This document shows positions 17,251 through 25,456 of a stretch of 64,000 bases of DNA, piece after piece. The notes under the pieces were generated by a model that worked only from the letters and a program-made list of their open reading frames with translations, made no database searches and was not told the origin of the DNA. The translations under genes and the position numbers were made by a program. This DNA is from Nocardia alba NBRC 108234 (GTDB lineage Bacteria; Actinomycetota; Actinomycetes; Mycobacteriales; Mycobacteriaceae). The number at the start of each line of letters is the position of its first letter. Positions within the stretch are counted from its first letter, which is position 1. Where the stretch lies: assembly GCF_001612665.1 (NCBI RefSeq), contig NZ_BDAX01000001.1, positions 186,001 to 250,000 of the forward strand. Direction: 5' to 3'.

Positions 17251-17293
17251 CGAAATCCGCCCCACGACAATCCTTGTCGTGGGGCGGATTTCG
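17251..17293. terminator. Perfect 20-bp hairpin between convergent operons
   Basis: Positions 17251-17270 are exactly complementary to 17274-17293 with a three-base loop (TCC), and one A-T pair extends the base. It separates the plus-strand dehydrogenase (ends 17242) from the minus-strand hydrolase (ends 17307), so it can serve both as a bidirectional terminator. Confidence 0.9.
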
Positions 17294-17306
17294 TTGATCG
17301 GCGATC

Positions 17307-18200
17307 TCAGCGGCGCGCGATCACGCATTCCTCGATGAACGACATCACCCGGAGGTGATAGGCGGTCGCCGAATGCCCCATGCTCAGGTTGTGGCCCGCA
17401 TCGGCCTGCTCGTGGAGCAGCACGCGCGGCGCGGCCGTGAACAGCGCGGTGATCTCGCCCAACGCGAGTGGGTCGGTGCGCCAAACCTTTTCGTACGCGC
17501 CCACGGTGAACTGGACGGGAACGCGGACCTTCGCGGCGGTGTGCTCGAAATCGTGCGCCACCCACTGCGGCATCATGGTGGCCTCGTACGCCGGGCCCGG
17601 CGACGCGATCGCCGCGCCACCGAAGACCTCGGCCGGGTACAGACGGCTCGGCTGCCAGAGCAGTTCGCGCAGACGTTCGCCGCGCCCCGGCCCGGCCGCT
17701 GTCAGGTTGCTGATGGCTTCGGGGTGGTGTTTCCTGCCGGTGCCGGCGAGTTCGATGCCGAGCAACTGCGCGCCACGCTCGTCGGCGGCCATCCGGACGG
17801 CCAGTTCACACCCGGCGGAATGCGCGAGGATGAACATCCCCGCTCCGCGCTCGCGCGTCCCGAGCACGCGCTCCACCAGGGCGTAGGCGAGGTCGACGCG
17901 GCGGGCGGCCGGTGCGATGTCGGCCGCGTGCGGCGCCGAACTGCCGTAGCCGGGGCGGTCGATCGCGACCACCGTGAACCCGAGCGCGGGCGCGGTGCGC
18001 AACAGCGACAGCCGGGGGTGGCCGGGGCAGTCGAAGTAGGCGGAGGTCGTCACGCCGCCGTGGACGGCGATGATGACGGCGCGCGGGTCGGCCGCCTCGG
18101 CGACCGTGGCCGACATCGGGATTCCGTCGATATCGACGACGTAGGAGCTGATCGGTACCTCGTGCGGTAGCCGCACCAGATCGGAACCGGCACTGGTCAT
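17307..18200 (-). CDS. Alpha/beta-hydrolase
   Basis: 297 residues. AVHGGVTTSAYFD gives the oxyanion turn, AIDRPGYGSS the following strand-turn, AHSAG the nucleophile elbow (Ala in place of the first Gly), and DAGHNLS near the C-terminus the catalytic His. Could act as esterase, lactonase or C-C hydrolase; substrate unknown. ATG at 18200 overlaps the stop of the 63-aa gene upstream as ATGA, so the two are co-translated. No signal peptide is seen, so it is probably cytosolic. Confidence 0.85.
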   Translation of the reverse strand: MTSAGSDLVRLPHEVPISSYVVDIDGIPMSATVAEAADPRAVIIAVHGGVTTSAYFDCPGHPRLSLLRTAPALGFTVVAIDRPGYGSSAPHAADIAPAARRVDLAYALVERVLGTRERGAGMFILAHSAGCELAVRMAADERGAQLLGIELAGTGRKHHPEAISNLTAAGPGRGERLRELLWQPSRLYPAEVFGGAAIASPGPAYEATMMPQWVAHDFEHTAAKVRVPVQFTVGAYEKVWRTDPLALGEITALFTAAPRVLLHEQADAGHNLSMGHSATAYHLRVMSFIEECVIARR

Positions 18201-18388
18201 GGTGTGGAGTCGCCTTCGGAGTCGGTGGGGGTGAGGGTGAGATGGCCCGCCTCCGCGGAGACGAGCACGGCACAGGCAGCGATCGTGAGATCCGGCAGCA
18301 CCGCCGTGCCGTAGTGGTAGGTGTACGCGCGCAGGCGCCCGATGACGGTGATGCCGCCGCTGGGCAGCGGGAGAGTTGTCCCAGTCAT
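18197..18388 (-). CDS. Small uncharacterised protein, 63 aa
   Basis: No family recognised. Hydrophobic, beta-prone stretches (GITVIGRLRAYTYHYG, LTIAACAVLVSAEAGHL) and an acidic tail. The ATG at 18388 is preferred because GGGGAG lies five bases ahead; an ATG at 18400 overlaps that ribosome site. Coupled to the alpha/beta-hydrolase through ATGA. The divergent partner is the thiolase/DUF35 operon, and the composite operator at 18467-18493 lies between them, so both directions may be controlled together. Confidence 0.6.
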   Translation of the reverse strand: MTGTTLPLPSGGITVIGRLRAYTYHYGTAVLPDLTIAACAVLVSAEAGHLTLTPTDSEGDSTP

Positions 18389-18466
18389 GAGACTCCCCAT
18401 TCAATTGTCGGAAAGATCCAGGGAGCGGATCGCAATGTCACCGATTCCGGCCTGTTGCTAGACTGC

Positions 18467-18493
18467 ATTCTCTAATATGAGAATCACATTATC
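18467..18493. promoter_or_regulatory. Composite TetR-type operator, divergent promoter region
   Basis: ATTCTC, six bases, GAGAAT, CAC, ATTATC; the outer spacer is one base shorter than in the other composite sites. It is 20 bases before the 18514 gene and about 80 bases before the minus-strand 18388 gene. Confidence 0.65.
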
Positions 18494-18513
18494 ACCTAGG
18501 TCGGGAGAGCACG

Positions 18514-19704
18514 ATGCCGTTGATCGCTTCGGTCGGTACCTATCTGCCGTGCTGGGGTACCGCCGAACAGCGCGTACCCGGTGACGACGAGGACGCGATC
18601 ACCCTCGCCGTCGAAGCGGGCCGGGCCGCGATCGCCTCGGGGGCCGGGGTGGAGCACGTCGTGCTGGTCAGCCGGGATCTGCCGCTGCTGGAAGGCGGCA
18701 ACGCCGCGGTACTGCTGGCAGGCCTCGGTCTGGATTCCGAGCTCGAGGTCACCGAACGGCTCGGCGGCGCACCCGCGACCCTCGACGCCCTCGGCTCGGC
18801 GCGGCCGCGAACCCTGGTGATCGGCGTCGACCTCGATCCGGCCGGCGCAGCCGCCGCCGTCACGGGCGAACGCGGACTGCAGGTGCGCACCGCGGCGCGC
18901 GTCGCCCGGAGTCTGCCGGTCCGGACCCGCTACGCCACCGGCGTCGTGCACGACTACGGCGACCCCCGACTATTGCGCGAACGCGGACTTCTCGGGTCAC
19001 TGGCCGCGTCCTGGCTCGACACCCCGGTCGCGGTGGCCGGTGTCGATCACGAACAGGCCACCGACCTGTGTATCGGTACTCCGCCGCCGCTGCCCACCTT
19101 GGGGGCGAGTTCTGGATTGTTCGCGCTGGCGGCGATGGTGGACGCGGGGCAGGCCGGCCCGCTGGTCGGGGTGGAACAGGGCAGTCTGTCCGGCGTCACG
19201 GTCGCGGCGGGCGCGGTGCCGGTGCATCGGCGCGAACCGCCGCCGCGGGAGAAACCGGTGACGAGCTTCGTGCCCGGGGCCGACATCCCGATCTCGCTGG
19301 CCGCCTATGAGCGCGCGTTCGAGGCGAAAGTGCGCTGGGCGGCCGGACGCCACGACGGCACCGACGAACTGGACTTCCCACCCCGCTATCGGGTGGACGA
19401 CGACGGCACTTTGCGCACCGACTACACGCTGGTGCCGTTGCCCCGCACCGCCACCGTGTACACGTCGGTGACGGTGCATGTGCCGGTGCCCGGGCTGAAA
19501 ACGCCGTATTCGCTGGTCATCGTCGAACTCGACGAGGTCGGCGTGCGCGCGCTGGTGAAAGTGACCAGCGCCGAACCGGGTTCGGTGGACATCGGCGATC
19601 GCGGCCGCATGGTGTTGCGGCGCGTGGCGGTGCGCTCCGGCGTGCCGGACTACGGCTACGCCTTCGAACCGGAAACCCCCGAACGACAGGAGTCGGCAGC
19701 ATGA
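18514..19704 (+). CDS. Fusion of thiolase-fold-like domain and DUF35 OB-fold
   Basis: 396 residues. The N-terminal part (1-225) starts like a HMG-CoA-synthase/KAS III-type chain (ASVGTYLPCWG, ITLAVEAGRAAIASG) and has small-residue-rich strands (AAVLLAGLGLDSE, LGASSGLFALAAM), but I see no clear catalytic Cys-His-Asn set. The C-terminal part (about 300-390) reads as a DUF35 OB-fold (TVYTSVTVHVP, YSLVIVELDEVGVRALVKV, GDRGRMVLRRVAV). The four cysteines of the DUF35 zinc ribbon are missing. DUF35 proteins partner SCP-x/Ltp2-type thiolases, and such a gene follows with a four-base overlap. Confidence 0.75.
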   Translation: MPLIASVGTYLPCWGTAEQRVPGDDEDAITLAVEAGRAAIASGAGVEHVVLVSRDLPLLEGGNAAVLLAGLGLDSELEVTERLGGAPATLDALGSARPRTLVIGVDLDPAGAAAAVTGERGLQVRTAARVARSLPVRTRYATGVVHDYGDPRLLRERGLLGSLAASWLDTPVAVAGVDHEQATDLCIGTPPPLPTLGASSGLFALAAMVDAGQAGPLVGVEQGSLSGVTVAAGAVPVHRREPPPREKPVTSFVPGADIPISLAAYERAFEAKVRWAAGRHDGTDELDFPPRYRVDDDGTLRTDYTLVPLPRTATVYTSVTVHVPVPGLKTPYSLVIVELDEVGVRALVKVTSAEPGSVDIGDRGRMVLRRVAVRSGVPDYGYAFEPETPERQESAA

Positions 19705-20879
19705 GAAGAGTCGCCATCGTCGGCGCCGGAATGACGCCCTTCGCCGAGCATTTCGCGCTCGGTATCAAAGATCTGGTGCCGATGGCCTTCGCCGACTGCG
19801 CGCGCACCATCGACAAGGGGTTCCGAAAATCCGACATCCAGGCGGCGTGGTTCGGTGAGCTCGGCACCGCCGACGGGTTCGCCTCCGGCATTCTCGCCGA
19901 CACCCTCGGGCTGCCCGACATTCCGGTGACCCGCGTCGAGAACGCCTGCGCCACCGGGCACGACGCGGTCCGCAACGCGCTGCTCGCGATCGCCTCCGGC
20001 GCTATCGACGTGGCCCTGGTGGTCGGCGCGGACAAGCTGCGTGAGTCGGCATCCAAGGACATGCTGTGGGAGTGGGAGGCGATGACCCGTGACATGGCCT
20101 GGGACTACCCGCTCGGGCTGGTCGCGCCTGCCGGGTTCGCGCTGCACGTGGCACGGTACCTGCACGAATCACCTGCCACACGCGAACACATGGCCATGGT
20201 CGCGGTGAAGAACCATCGGCACGGTGTCCGAAACCTCAAGGCGCGGTTGCGCTTCGAGATCAGTATCGAGGAAGCCCTCGCGGCGCCGACGGTGGTCACG
20301 CCCTTCGGGCTCTACGACTGCGCGCCGCAGAGCGACGGGGCGGCGGCGCTCGTGCTGGTGGCTGAGGACGTGGTTGATCGCTACACCGACCGCCCCGTGT
20401 GGATTCGCGGGGTGGGACTCGGCATGGATTCGGTGATGCACCAGCACAAGCGGGACATGACGACATTCCCCGCCACGGTCCGTGCCGCGCGCCAGGCGTT
20501 CGGCATGGCCGGGCTGACCCCGTCGGACATCGATGTCGCCGAGGTGCACGACTTCTTCACCGGCATCGAGTTGATGAGCTACGAGGATCTCGGGTTCGCC
20601 GATCGGTTCGAGGCCCACAAGCTCGTCGAAGCGGGCGTCACCAGCGTGGGCGGCGCGCTACCGGTCAATCCGAGCGGCGGCTTGAAGTCGAAGGGACATC
20701 CGCCGGGCGCCACCGGGGTGGCGCAGTGCGTGGAGTTGTTCGAGCAGTTGCGCGGCGACGCGGTGAACCAGGTCGACCGGGCCCGAATCGGGTTGGCGCA
20801 CTCCATCGGTGGCCCCACGGCGGTCGCGGCCGTGACGATCCTGGCCGGGCCCGACGCGCGAGACACGGCTCAGTCGTAG
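19701..20879 (+). CDS. SCP-x/lipid-transfer-type thiolase
   Basis: 392 residues. C83 in VENACATGHDAV is the acyl-accepting Cys; VHDFFTGIE, NPSGGLKSKGHPPGATG (catalytic His) and AHSIGGPTA follow. The last motif replaces the second thiolase Cys, as in SCP-x and Ltp proteins. The intact nucleophilic Cys favours thiolysis; without it one would expect an Ltp2-type aldolase. It probably forms a complex with the preceding DUF35 protein, as Ltp2 does with ChsH2. Substrate likely a large branched or polycyclic 3-oxoacyl-CoA (inference). Confidence 0.88.
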   Translation: MRRVAIVGAGMTPFAEHFALGIKDLVPMAFADCARTIDKGFRKSDIQAAWFGELGTADGFASGILADTLGLPDIPVTRVENACATGHDAVRNALLAIASGAIDVALVVGADKLRESASKDMLWEWEAMTRDMAWDYPLGLVAPAGFALHVARYLHESPATREHMAMVAVKNHRHGVRNLKARLRFEISIEEALAAPTVVTPFGLYDCAPQSDGAAALVLVAEDVVDRYTDRPVWIRGVGLGMDSVMHQHKRDMTTFPATVRAARQAFGMAGLTPSDIDVAEVHDFFTGIELMSYEDLGFADRFEAHKLVEAGVTSVGGALPVNPSGGLKSKGHPPGATGVAQCVELFEQLRGDAVNQVDRARIGLAHSIGGPTAVAAVTILAGPDARDTAQS

Positions 20880-20986
20880 GCGGGTCCGTCGATGACGGTG
20901 GCCGCGATCGCTGAGTCGATCAGCACAGTATTGGCGGCAATGCCAGGTGATCGCATCTCGCTTCGGGGTGATGCGGTCATCCGACG

Positions 20987-21571
20987 TCAGTTGCCCATAG
21001 TCGTTGATCGCGGACTTCCGTCAACGGGTGGTGGCAGCTGAGGCAGTGTGAGCGCTCGGTATACGCCGACTACAGTTGCAGCACCGATGATTTCGCCACG
21101 GTCGATCATCTGCACAGCCTCATCGATCGGCACCCACCGAATTGCCTCGGCTTCATTGACGTCCGGGCGCGTGTCGGTGAGGTCGGCACCGCGAGCGAGG
21201 TACACCTCCTGTGGATGGTCGAGAGTGCCGATCGCGGGTTGGTAGGTCACCAGGTGTTGCATGGTGCGGGGGCGCCACCCGGTTTCTTCCTCGACTTCGC
21301 GGGCCGCTGCCGAAGCCACGTCTTCGGTGTGGTCGACATACCCGCCAGGCAGCTCCCAAACCCACTGGTCGACGATCCATCGGTGCCGGTACATCAGCAG
21401 CACCTCGCGGGAGTCGTTGAGCACCAGAGTCATCGCGCACCGTGGCATCCTGGCGACGTACTGAGTGAACTCCACCCCATCCGGCAGGCGGATATCGGCG
21501 GTCGACAGCCGGATGTGCCGACTCTCGTCGAGTACCCGCTCACCAAGGATTGTCCACTGGGTATTGCGCAT
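20987..21571 (-). CDS. Nudix hydrolase
   Basis: 194 residues. The Nudix box is complete: G-x5-E in GYVDHTE, then AREVEEETGW. An N-terminal beta domain precedes it (FTQYVARMPRCAMTLVLN), as in ADP-sugar pyrophosphatases. It probably hydrolyses a nucleoside diphosphate linked to another moiety; the substrate is not visible. The ATG at 21571 is preferred over a much longer frame. It has no GAGAAT-type operator and no metabolic link to the cluster. The 20880-20986 and 21572-21743 flanks hold nothing I can support. Confidence 0.85.
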   Translation of the reverse strand: MRNTQWTILGERVLDESRHIRLSTADIRLPDGVEFTQYVARMPRCAMTLVLNDSREVLLMYRHRWIVDQWVWELPGGYVDHTEDVASAAAREVEEETGWRPRTMQHLVTYQPAIGTLDHPQEVYLARGADLTDTRPDVNEAEAIRWVPIDEAVQMIDRGEIIGAATVVGVYRALTLPQLPPPVDGSPRSTTMGN

Positions 21572-21743
21572 ACCGTCGACGGTAGTGGAATGCGATGGCA
21601 GAACGGGATTGCCGAGTGTGAGGTCCCCAAGCGTTCTCGAACTACGCACCGAGACCGTCGATTCGACACCAGCAGTGCGCTGATTCGGGCCCGTACGCGG
21701 TCGCTGCGTGGATTTTCGCGGCTCCACGTCTGGGCGCGGGAGT

Positions 21744-23291
21744 TCAGCCGTGCAACGGTTGGCGGTCGGCGATGTTTCGTCGGACGTGGAACTTCTGCAC
21801 CTTGCCGCTGGCAGTTCGGGGGAAATCCTCGACCTGGTGCAGCTCCTCGGGCCACTTCTGTTTGGCGACACCGGCTTTGTCGAAATGCGTACGCATCTCG
21901 TCGATGGTCGGCATCTCGTGGCCGGTGCGCAGTCGCACCACGGCGGCGGCGTGCTCGCCGAGGCGGGCATCCGGTGCGGCGACGACGACCGCCTCGGCGA
22001 TTCCGGGCATTGTCAGCAGGACCTCCTCGACTTCGAGGGCGCTGATGTTCTCGCCGCCGCGGATGATGATGTCGGCCTTGCGGTCGGTGATCGTGAGGTA
22101 GCCGTCGGCGTCGAGTTCGCCGATGTCGCCGGTGCGGTACCAGCCGTCGGCGTCGAAGGCGGCGGCGGTCAGGGCGTCGTCGGTGTAGCCGAGGCACAAT
22201 TCCGGTCCGCGACTGAGGATTTCGCCGTCGGGGGCCAGGCGGATCTCCACGCCGGGTAGGACATCGCCGTCGGTGAACAGGCGTTTGTCCGAGGCCGCGG
22301 TGATCTGTGACCCGGTGATCGACGGGTGCTCGGTGCTGCCGTAGGAGCGGAAGACCGTGATGCCGAGTTCGTCGAGCCTGCGGGTGACCGCCGCGGGCAC
22401 CGACGACCCGCCCAGGCCCGCGTACCGCATCCGGGGCAGATGCGCGGCGGTGAAATCGGGGTGGTCGAGCAGGCTGGTGACGAAGTACGTCGCGCCGCCG
22501 CCCACGGTGAGTCCGTCGCTGTGCATCAGCGCGAGGACGCGCTGCGGGTCCCACACATCGGCCAGGTTCACCGGCGACGCGTCCAGCACCGGGATCAGGA
22601 AGGCGTTCACCATGCCGATGAAGTGCCCGACGGGTGCGGCGGTGAGTTGTTTGCCGCGGTCGGGCGGGTACCAGGCGGACAGCTGCCGGGTTTCGTGACC
22701 GAGGGTTTCATGGCTGTGTACGACGCCCTTGGGCGCGCTGGTGGTTCCCGAGGTGAAGGCGATCAGTGTGGGGCCGGCCGGATCGGTCGGGAGGAATCCG
22801 GGCATCGGTTCGTCGGCGAGCAGGTCGTCGAAGTCGCGTCCCACCACGCCGACGATCGGGATGTCGGCGCAGAGATCGGCCTGGAACTCGAGGCGCCCGA
22901 AGCGCTCCGCTCCGATGAACACCCGTGGCGTGGTCGCCTCGAGGATGTAGGTGAGTTCCTTGCGGCCGTAGAAGTGCACGATGGGCACCACCACCGCGCC
23001 GAGGAAGGCCGACGCCCAGAAGGTGGCGGCGGCCTCCATCCAGTTGGGCAGCTGGAAGGCCACGACGTCGCCGGGCCCGACGCCGCGGGCGCGCAGGCCC
23101 GCGGCGAGGCGACGGGCCCGGTGCTCGACCTCGCCGAAGGTGCCCGACCAGGGACGCTCGGCGGAGTGCACCCGGAATTCGGTGTCCGGGGCGGCGGCGA
23201 GGCCGCGCGTCAGCAGCTCGCCGATCGGTTCGCCGGTCCACCAGCCCTGCGTTCGGTAGTGCTCGACCAAGTCGGCGGGAATGCTGCGCAC
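21744..23291 (-). CDS. AMP-forming acyl-CoA ligase (class I adenylate-forming)
   Basis: 515 residues. A3-type loop FTSGTTSAPKG, YGSTEHP, YRTGDIGELDADGY and RTASGKVQK with the acylation Lys are all present. It activates a carboxylic acid to the CoA thioester through an acyl-AMP. The GTG at 23291 is preferred because GGAG lies six bases ahead; a TTG at 23303 opens the frame. Divergent from a crotonase gene, with a composite operator between them at 23336-23363. Substrate not predictable. Confidence 0.9.
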   Translation of the reverse strand: MRSIPADLVEHYRTQGWWTGEPIGELLTRGLAAAPDTEFRVHSAERPWSGTFGEVEHRARRLAAGLRARGVGPGDVVAFQLPNWMEAAATFWASAFLGAVVVPIVHFYGRKELTYILEATTPRVFIGAERFGRLEFQADLCADIPIVGVVGRDFDDLLADEPMPGFLPTDPAGPTLIAFTSGTTSAPKGVVHSHETLGHETRQLSAWYPPDRGKQLTAAPVGHFIGMVNAFLIPVLDASPVNLADVWDPQRVLALMHSDGLTVGGGATYFVTSLLDHPDFTAAHLPRMRYAGLGGSSVPAAVTRRLDELGITVFRSYGSTEHPSITGSQITAASDKRLFTDGDVLPGVEIRLAPDGEILSRGPELCLGYTDDALTAAAFDADGWYRTGDIGELDADGYLTITDRKADIIIRGGENISALEVEEVLLTMPGIAEAVVVAAPDARLGEHAAAVVRLRTGHEMPTIDEMRTHFDKAGVAKQKWPEELHQVEDFPRTASGKVQKFHVRRNIADRQPLHG

Positions 23292-23335
23292 GTGAGACTC
23301 CAATGCCCGATCCGAAGTTCTGCGGCGATGATGTT

Positions 23336-23363
23336 ATTCTCTGAAAACAAGAATGACAATCTC
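23336..23363. promoter_or_regulatory. Composite TetR-type operator between ligase and crotonase
   Basis: ATTCTC, seven bases, AAGAAT, GAC, AATCTC. It lies 18 bases before the crotonase ATG at 23382 and 44 bases before the divergent ligase start. Confidence 0.65.
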
Positions 23364-23381
23364 GTGATGGGAGAATCTTAG

Positions 23382-24098
23382 ATGGTCGAGCTCGAGCTGG
23401 ACGAGGGCGTCGCGGTCATCACGATCGATCGACCGCACGCGCGCAACGCCATCGCGCCCGTCACGATGGACGAGCTCGACGAGGCGCTCGACAAGGCGGC
23501 GGGTGCGCGTGCTCTCGTCGTGCGCGGAGCCGGTGAGCGCGCGTTCGTCTCCGGCGGTGACCTGAAAGAACTCAGCGCTCTGCGCACCGAGGAACAGGCC
23601 GCGGCGATGGCCTGGCGGATGCGCTCGATCTGCGACCGGCTGGCGAGTTTCCCCGCCCCCGTGATCGCCGCGCTCAACGGGCATGCGCTAGGCGGCGGCG
23701 CCGAGTTCGCGGTGGCCGCTGACATCCGCGTCGCCGCCGACGATATCAAGATCGGCTTCAACCAGTCCGCGCTGGCGATCATGCCGGCCTGGGGCGGCGC
23801 GGAACGCCTCGCCGCCCTCGTCGGCAAGAGCCGCGCGCTGCTGCTCGCCGGGTCCGGCGCGATCCTCGACGTCGTCGAGGCGCAGCGCCTCGGCCTGGTG
23901 GATCGGGTGCTGCCGCGCGCGGAGTTCGAGGACGGCTGGCGCGCGCTGGCCCGGTCGCTGGCCACCCCGCAGGCCGCCGAGATCAAGCGGGTCGTCGGTG
24001 GGGTGTCGGCCGAGGAGGCCGTCGCGGCCTTCGCGCGCCTGTGGGTGGCGGATGAGCACTGGGCCGCCGCCGACGCGGTGCTCACCCGCCGCGGATAG
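23382..24098 (+). CDS. Crotonase-family protein (enoyl-CoA hydratase/isomerase)
   Basis: 238 residues, slightly short. VRGAGERAFVSGGDLKEL and HALGGGAEFAVAADI make the oxyanion hole. The Glu144 position is kept (Glu in GGGAEFA), but the Glu164 position reads Gln (GFNQSALAIMP), so hydration by the classical two-Glu mechanism is doubtful. Single-gene plus-strand unit controlled by the composite operator just upstream and closed by a hairpin at 24108-24139. Confidence 0.85.
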   Translation: MVELELDEGVAVITIDRPHARNAIAPVTMDELDEALDKAAGARALVVRGAGERAFVSGGDLKELSALRTEEQAAAMAWRMRSICDRLASFPAPVIAALNGHALGGGAEFAVAADIRVAADDIKIGFNQSALAIMPAWGGAERLAALVGKSRALLLAGSGAILDVVEAQRLGLVDRVLPRAEFEDGWRALARSLATPQAAEIKRVVGGVSAEEAVAAFARLWVADEHWAAADAVLTRRG

Positions 24099-24107
24099 TC
24101 CGCGCCC

Positions 24108-24139
24108 ACCTGCCCGCGCTCACTCCGGTGCGGGCAGGT
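24108..24139. terminator. Hairpin between convergent genes
   Basis: ACCTGCCCGC at 24108-24117 pairs exactly with 24130-24139 across a 12-base loop. It spans the stop of the minus-strand CMD gene and follows the crotonase stop, so it may end both transcripts. Confidence 0.6.
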
Positions 24140-24716
24140 ACGGAACCAGCGCGGCCTCGGCCGCCACGGCGAACGAGCTCAGGGCCATGGCGAGCATCGC
24201 GTACATGCCCACGGTGAACACCACATCCATCAGCTGGTGCTCGTCGAACTCGGTCGCCAGGGCGGTCCAGGTCGGGCCGCTCACGGCCCCGTCGCCGAGC
24301 AGCTCGTCGACGGCGGCCAGCAGCGCGCCGTCGATCGCCGACCACCCCGACGCGCTCGGACCCCGTTCGATTCGGGCGATCTCCTCGGGCTCCAGGCCCG
24401 CGTCGGCGGCCAGGATCGAATGCTGGGCCCACTCGTAGCCGCAGCGCTGGACCGCCGCCACCCGCAGCACCAGCAGCTCGCGCTGCCGGGCCGAGAGCGT
24501 GGAGCCGTAGAGGAAGTGCCCGTTGAAGGTGAGGAACGGTTTGGCCAGCGCCGGATATCTGGCCAGCGTGCCCAGCAGGTTCGCCCCGCTCTGCCGCCCG
24601 GTCGACGGCTTGTCGCCGATCGCCGCGCTGCGATACTCGGCCATGAACGTGGTCATCTCCGGGGACCACTCCGCCTTCGGCAACGGCGCGATGCGGGGCT
24701 CTTGCGCCGCCGTCAC
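24120..24716 (-). CDS. Carboxymuconolactone decarboxylase (CMD/AhpD)-family protein
   Basis: 198 residues, paralogue of 9902-10435: both have the ARxRELxxLRVA helix followed by a Cys and YEWAxH (here RCGYEWAQH), and a late FTVGxYxMLAMA segment. The AhpD Cys pair is absent, so a decarboxylase, isomerase or hydrolase-like role is more likely than peroxidase activity. GTG start overlapping the SDR stop as GTGA. It is the last gene of the long 36.1-24.1 kb operon. Each CMD copy sits in a Rieske-containing operon, one at the head and one at the tail. Confidence 0.8.
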   Translation of the reverse strand: MTAAQEPRIAPLPKAEWSPEMTTFMAEYRSAAIGDKPSTGRQSGANLLGTLARYPALAKPFLTFNGHFLYGSTLSARQRELLVLRVAAVQRCGYEWAQHSILAADAGLEPEEIARIERGPSASGWSAIDGALLAAVDELLGDGAVSGPTWTALATEFDEHQLMDVVFTVGMYAMLAMALSSFAVAAEAALVPYLPAPE

Positions 24717-25456
24717 GTGTTCCGCCCGCCGTTGACGCCGATGATCTGACCGGTGAGATAACCGGCCTCCTCGCTCACCAGGAACGCGCAGGTGGCGGCC
24801 ACGTCGGCGGGTGTGCCGATCCGGCCGACCGGGGTGCGCGCGATCTGCGCCTCGACGTCGATGAACCCCCGGTCCACGGTGTGGCGCAGCATCGGGGTGT
24901 CGATGAAGCCCGGCGGAATGGTGTTCACCGTGATGCCGCGTTTGGCGAACTCGAGCGCGAGCACCTTGGTCAGACCCACCACGCCCGATTTCGCCGCGAC
25001 GTACCCGGCCAGCCCGGCCGCGCCGCTGTGCACGCTCGACGACGAGATGTTGACGATGCGTCCCCAGCCCTGCTCGATCATGTCCGGGATCACCGCCTGG
25101 CAGCAGTCGAAGGTCCCGGTGAGATTGATCGCCAAGGCCCGGTTCCAGGTCTCGGCGCTGATCTCGAGGAACGGTCCGTCCAGGGTGAGACCGGCGCTGT
25201 TCACCAGCACCGCCGGTCGGCCGAGCCGAGCGCGGACCTCGGCGACCCCGGCGTCGATCGCCGCGCGGTCGGTGACGTCGACCGGCAGGCCGATCGCCCG
25301 ACCGCCGGCGTTCTCGATCGCGGCGGCGGCATCCTTGGCCGCGTCACCGTTGAGGTCGAAGATGGCGACGGATGCCCCGCCGGCGGCGAGCCGTGCGCTG
25401 ATCGCGCCGCCGATCCCCGACGCGCCGCCGGTGACGATCGCGGTGCGGGCGCTCAT
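24713..25456 (-). CDS. SDR-family dehydrogenase
   Basis: 247 residues: TGGASGIGG cofactor loop near residue 10, IFDLNGD with an Asp favouring NAD(H), NSAGLT near 90, catalytic Ser and YVAAKSG near 155, IIGVNGG at the C-terminus. Typical of 3-oxoacyl reductases and alcohol dehydrogenases. The ATG at 25456 overlaps the dioxygenase stop as ATGA. In this operon it may oxidise an alcohol made by the dioxygenase or by lactone opening; that is inference. Confidence 0.85.
   Translation of the reverse strand: MSARTAIVTGGASGIGGAISARLAAGGASVAIFDLNGDAAKDAAAAIENAGGRAIGLPVDVTDRAAIDAGVAEVRARLGRPAVLVNSAGLTLDGPFLEISAETWNRALAINLTGTFDCCQAVIPDMIEQGWGRIVNISSSSVHSGAAGLAGYVAAKSGVVGLTKVLALEFAKRGITVNTIPPGFIDTPMLRHTVDRGFIDVEAQIARTPVGRIGTPADVAATCAFLVSEEAGYLTGQIIGVNGGRNT

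Noticed and set aside
19701..20879. Assignment as an Ltp2-type retro-aldolase
   Set aside because: The nucleophilic Cys (C83) is present, so thiolase activity is favoured, although the DUF35 neighbour resembles the Ltp2 setting.
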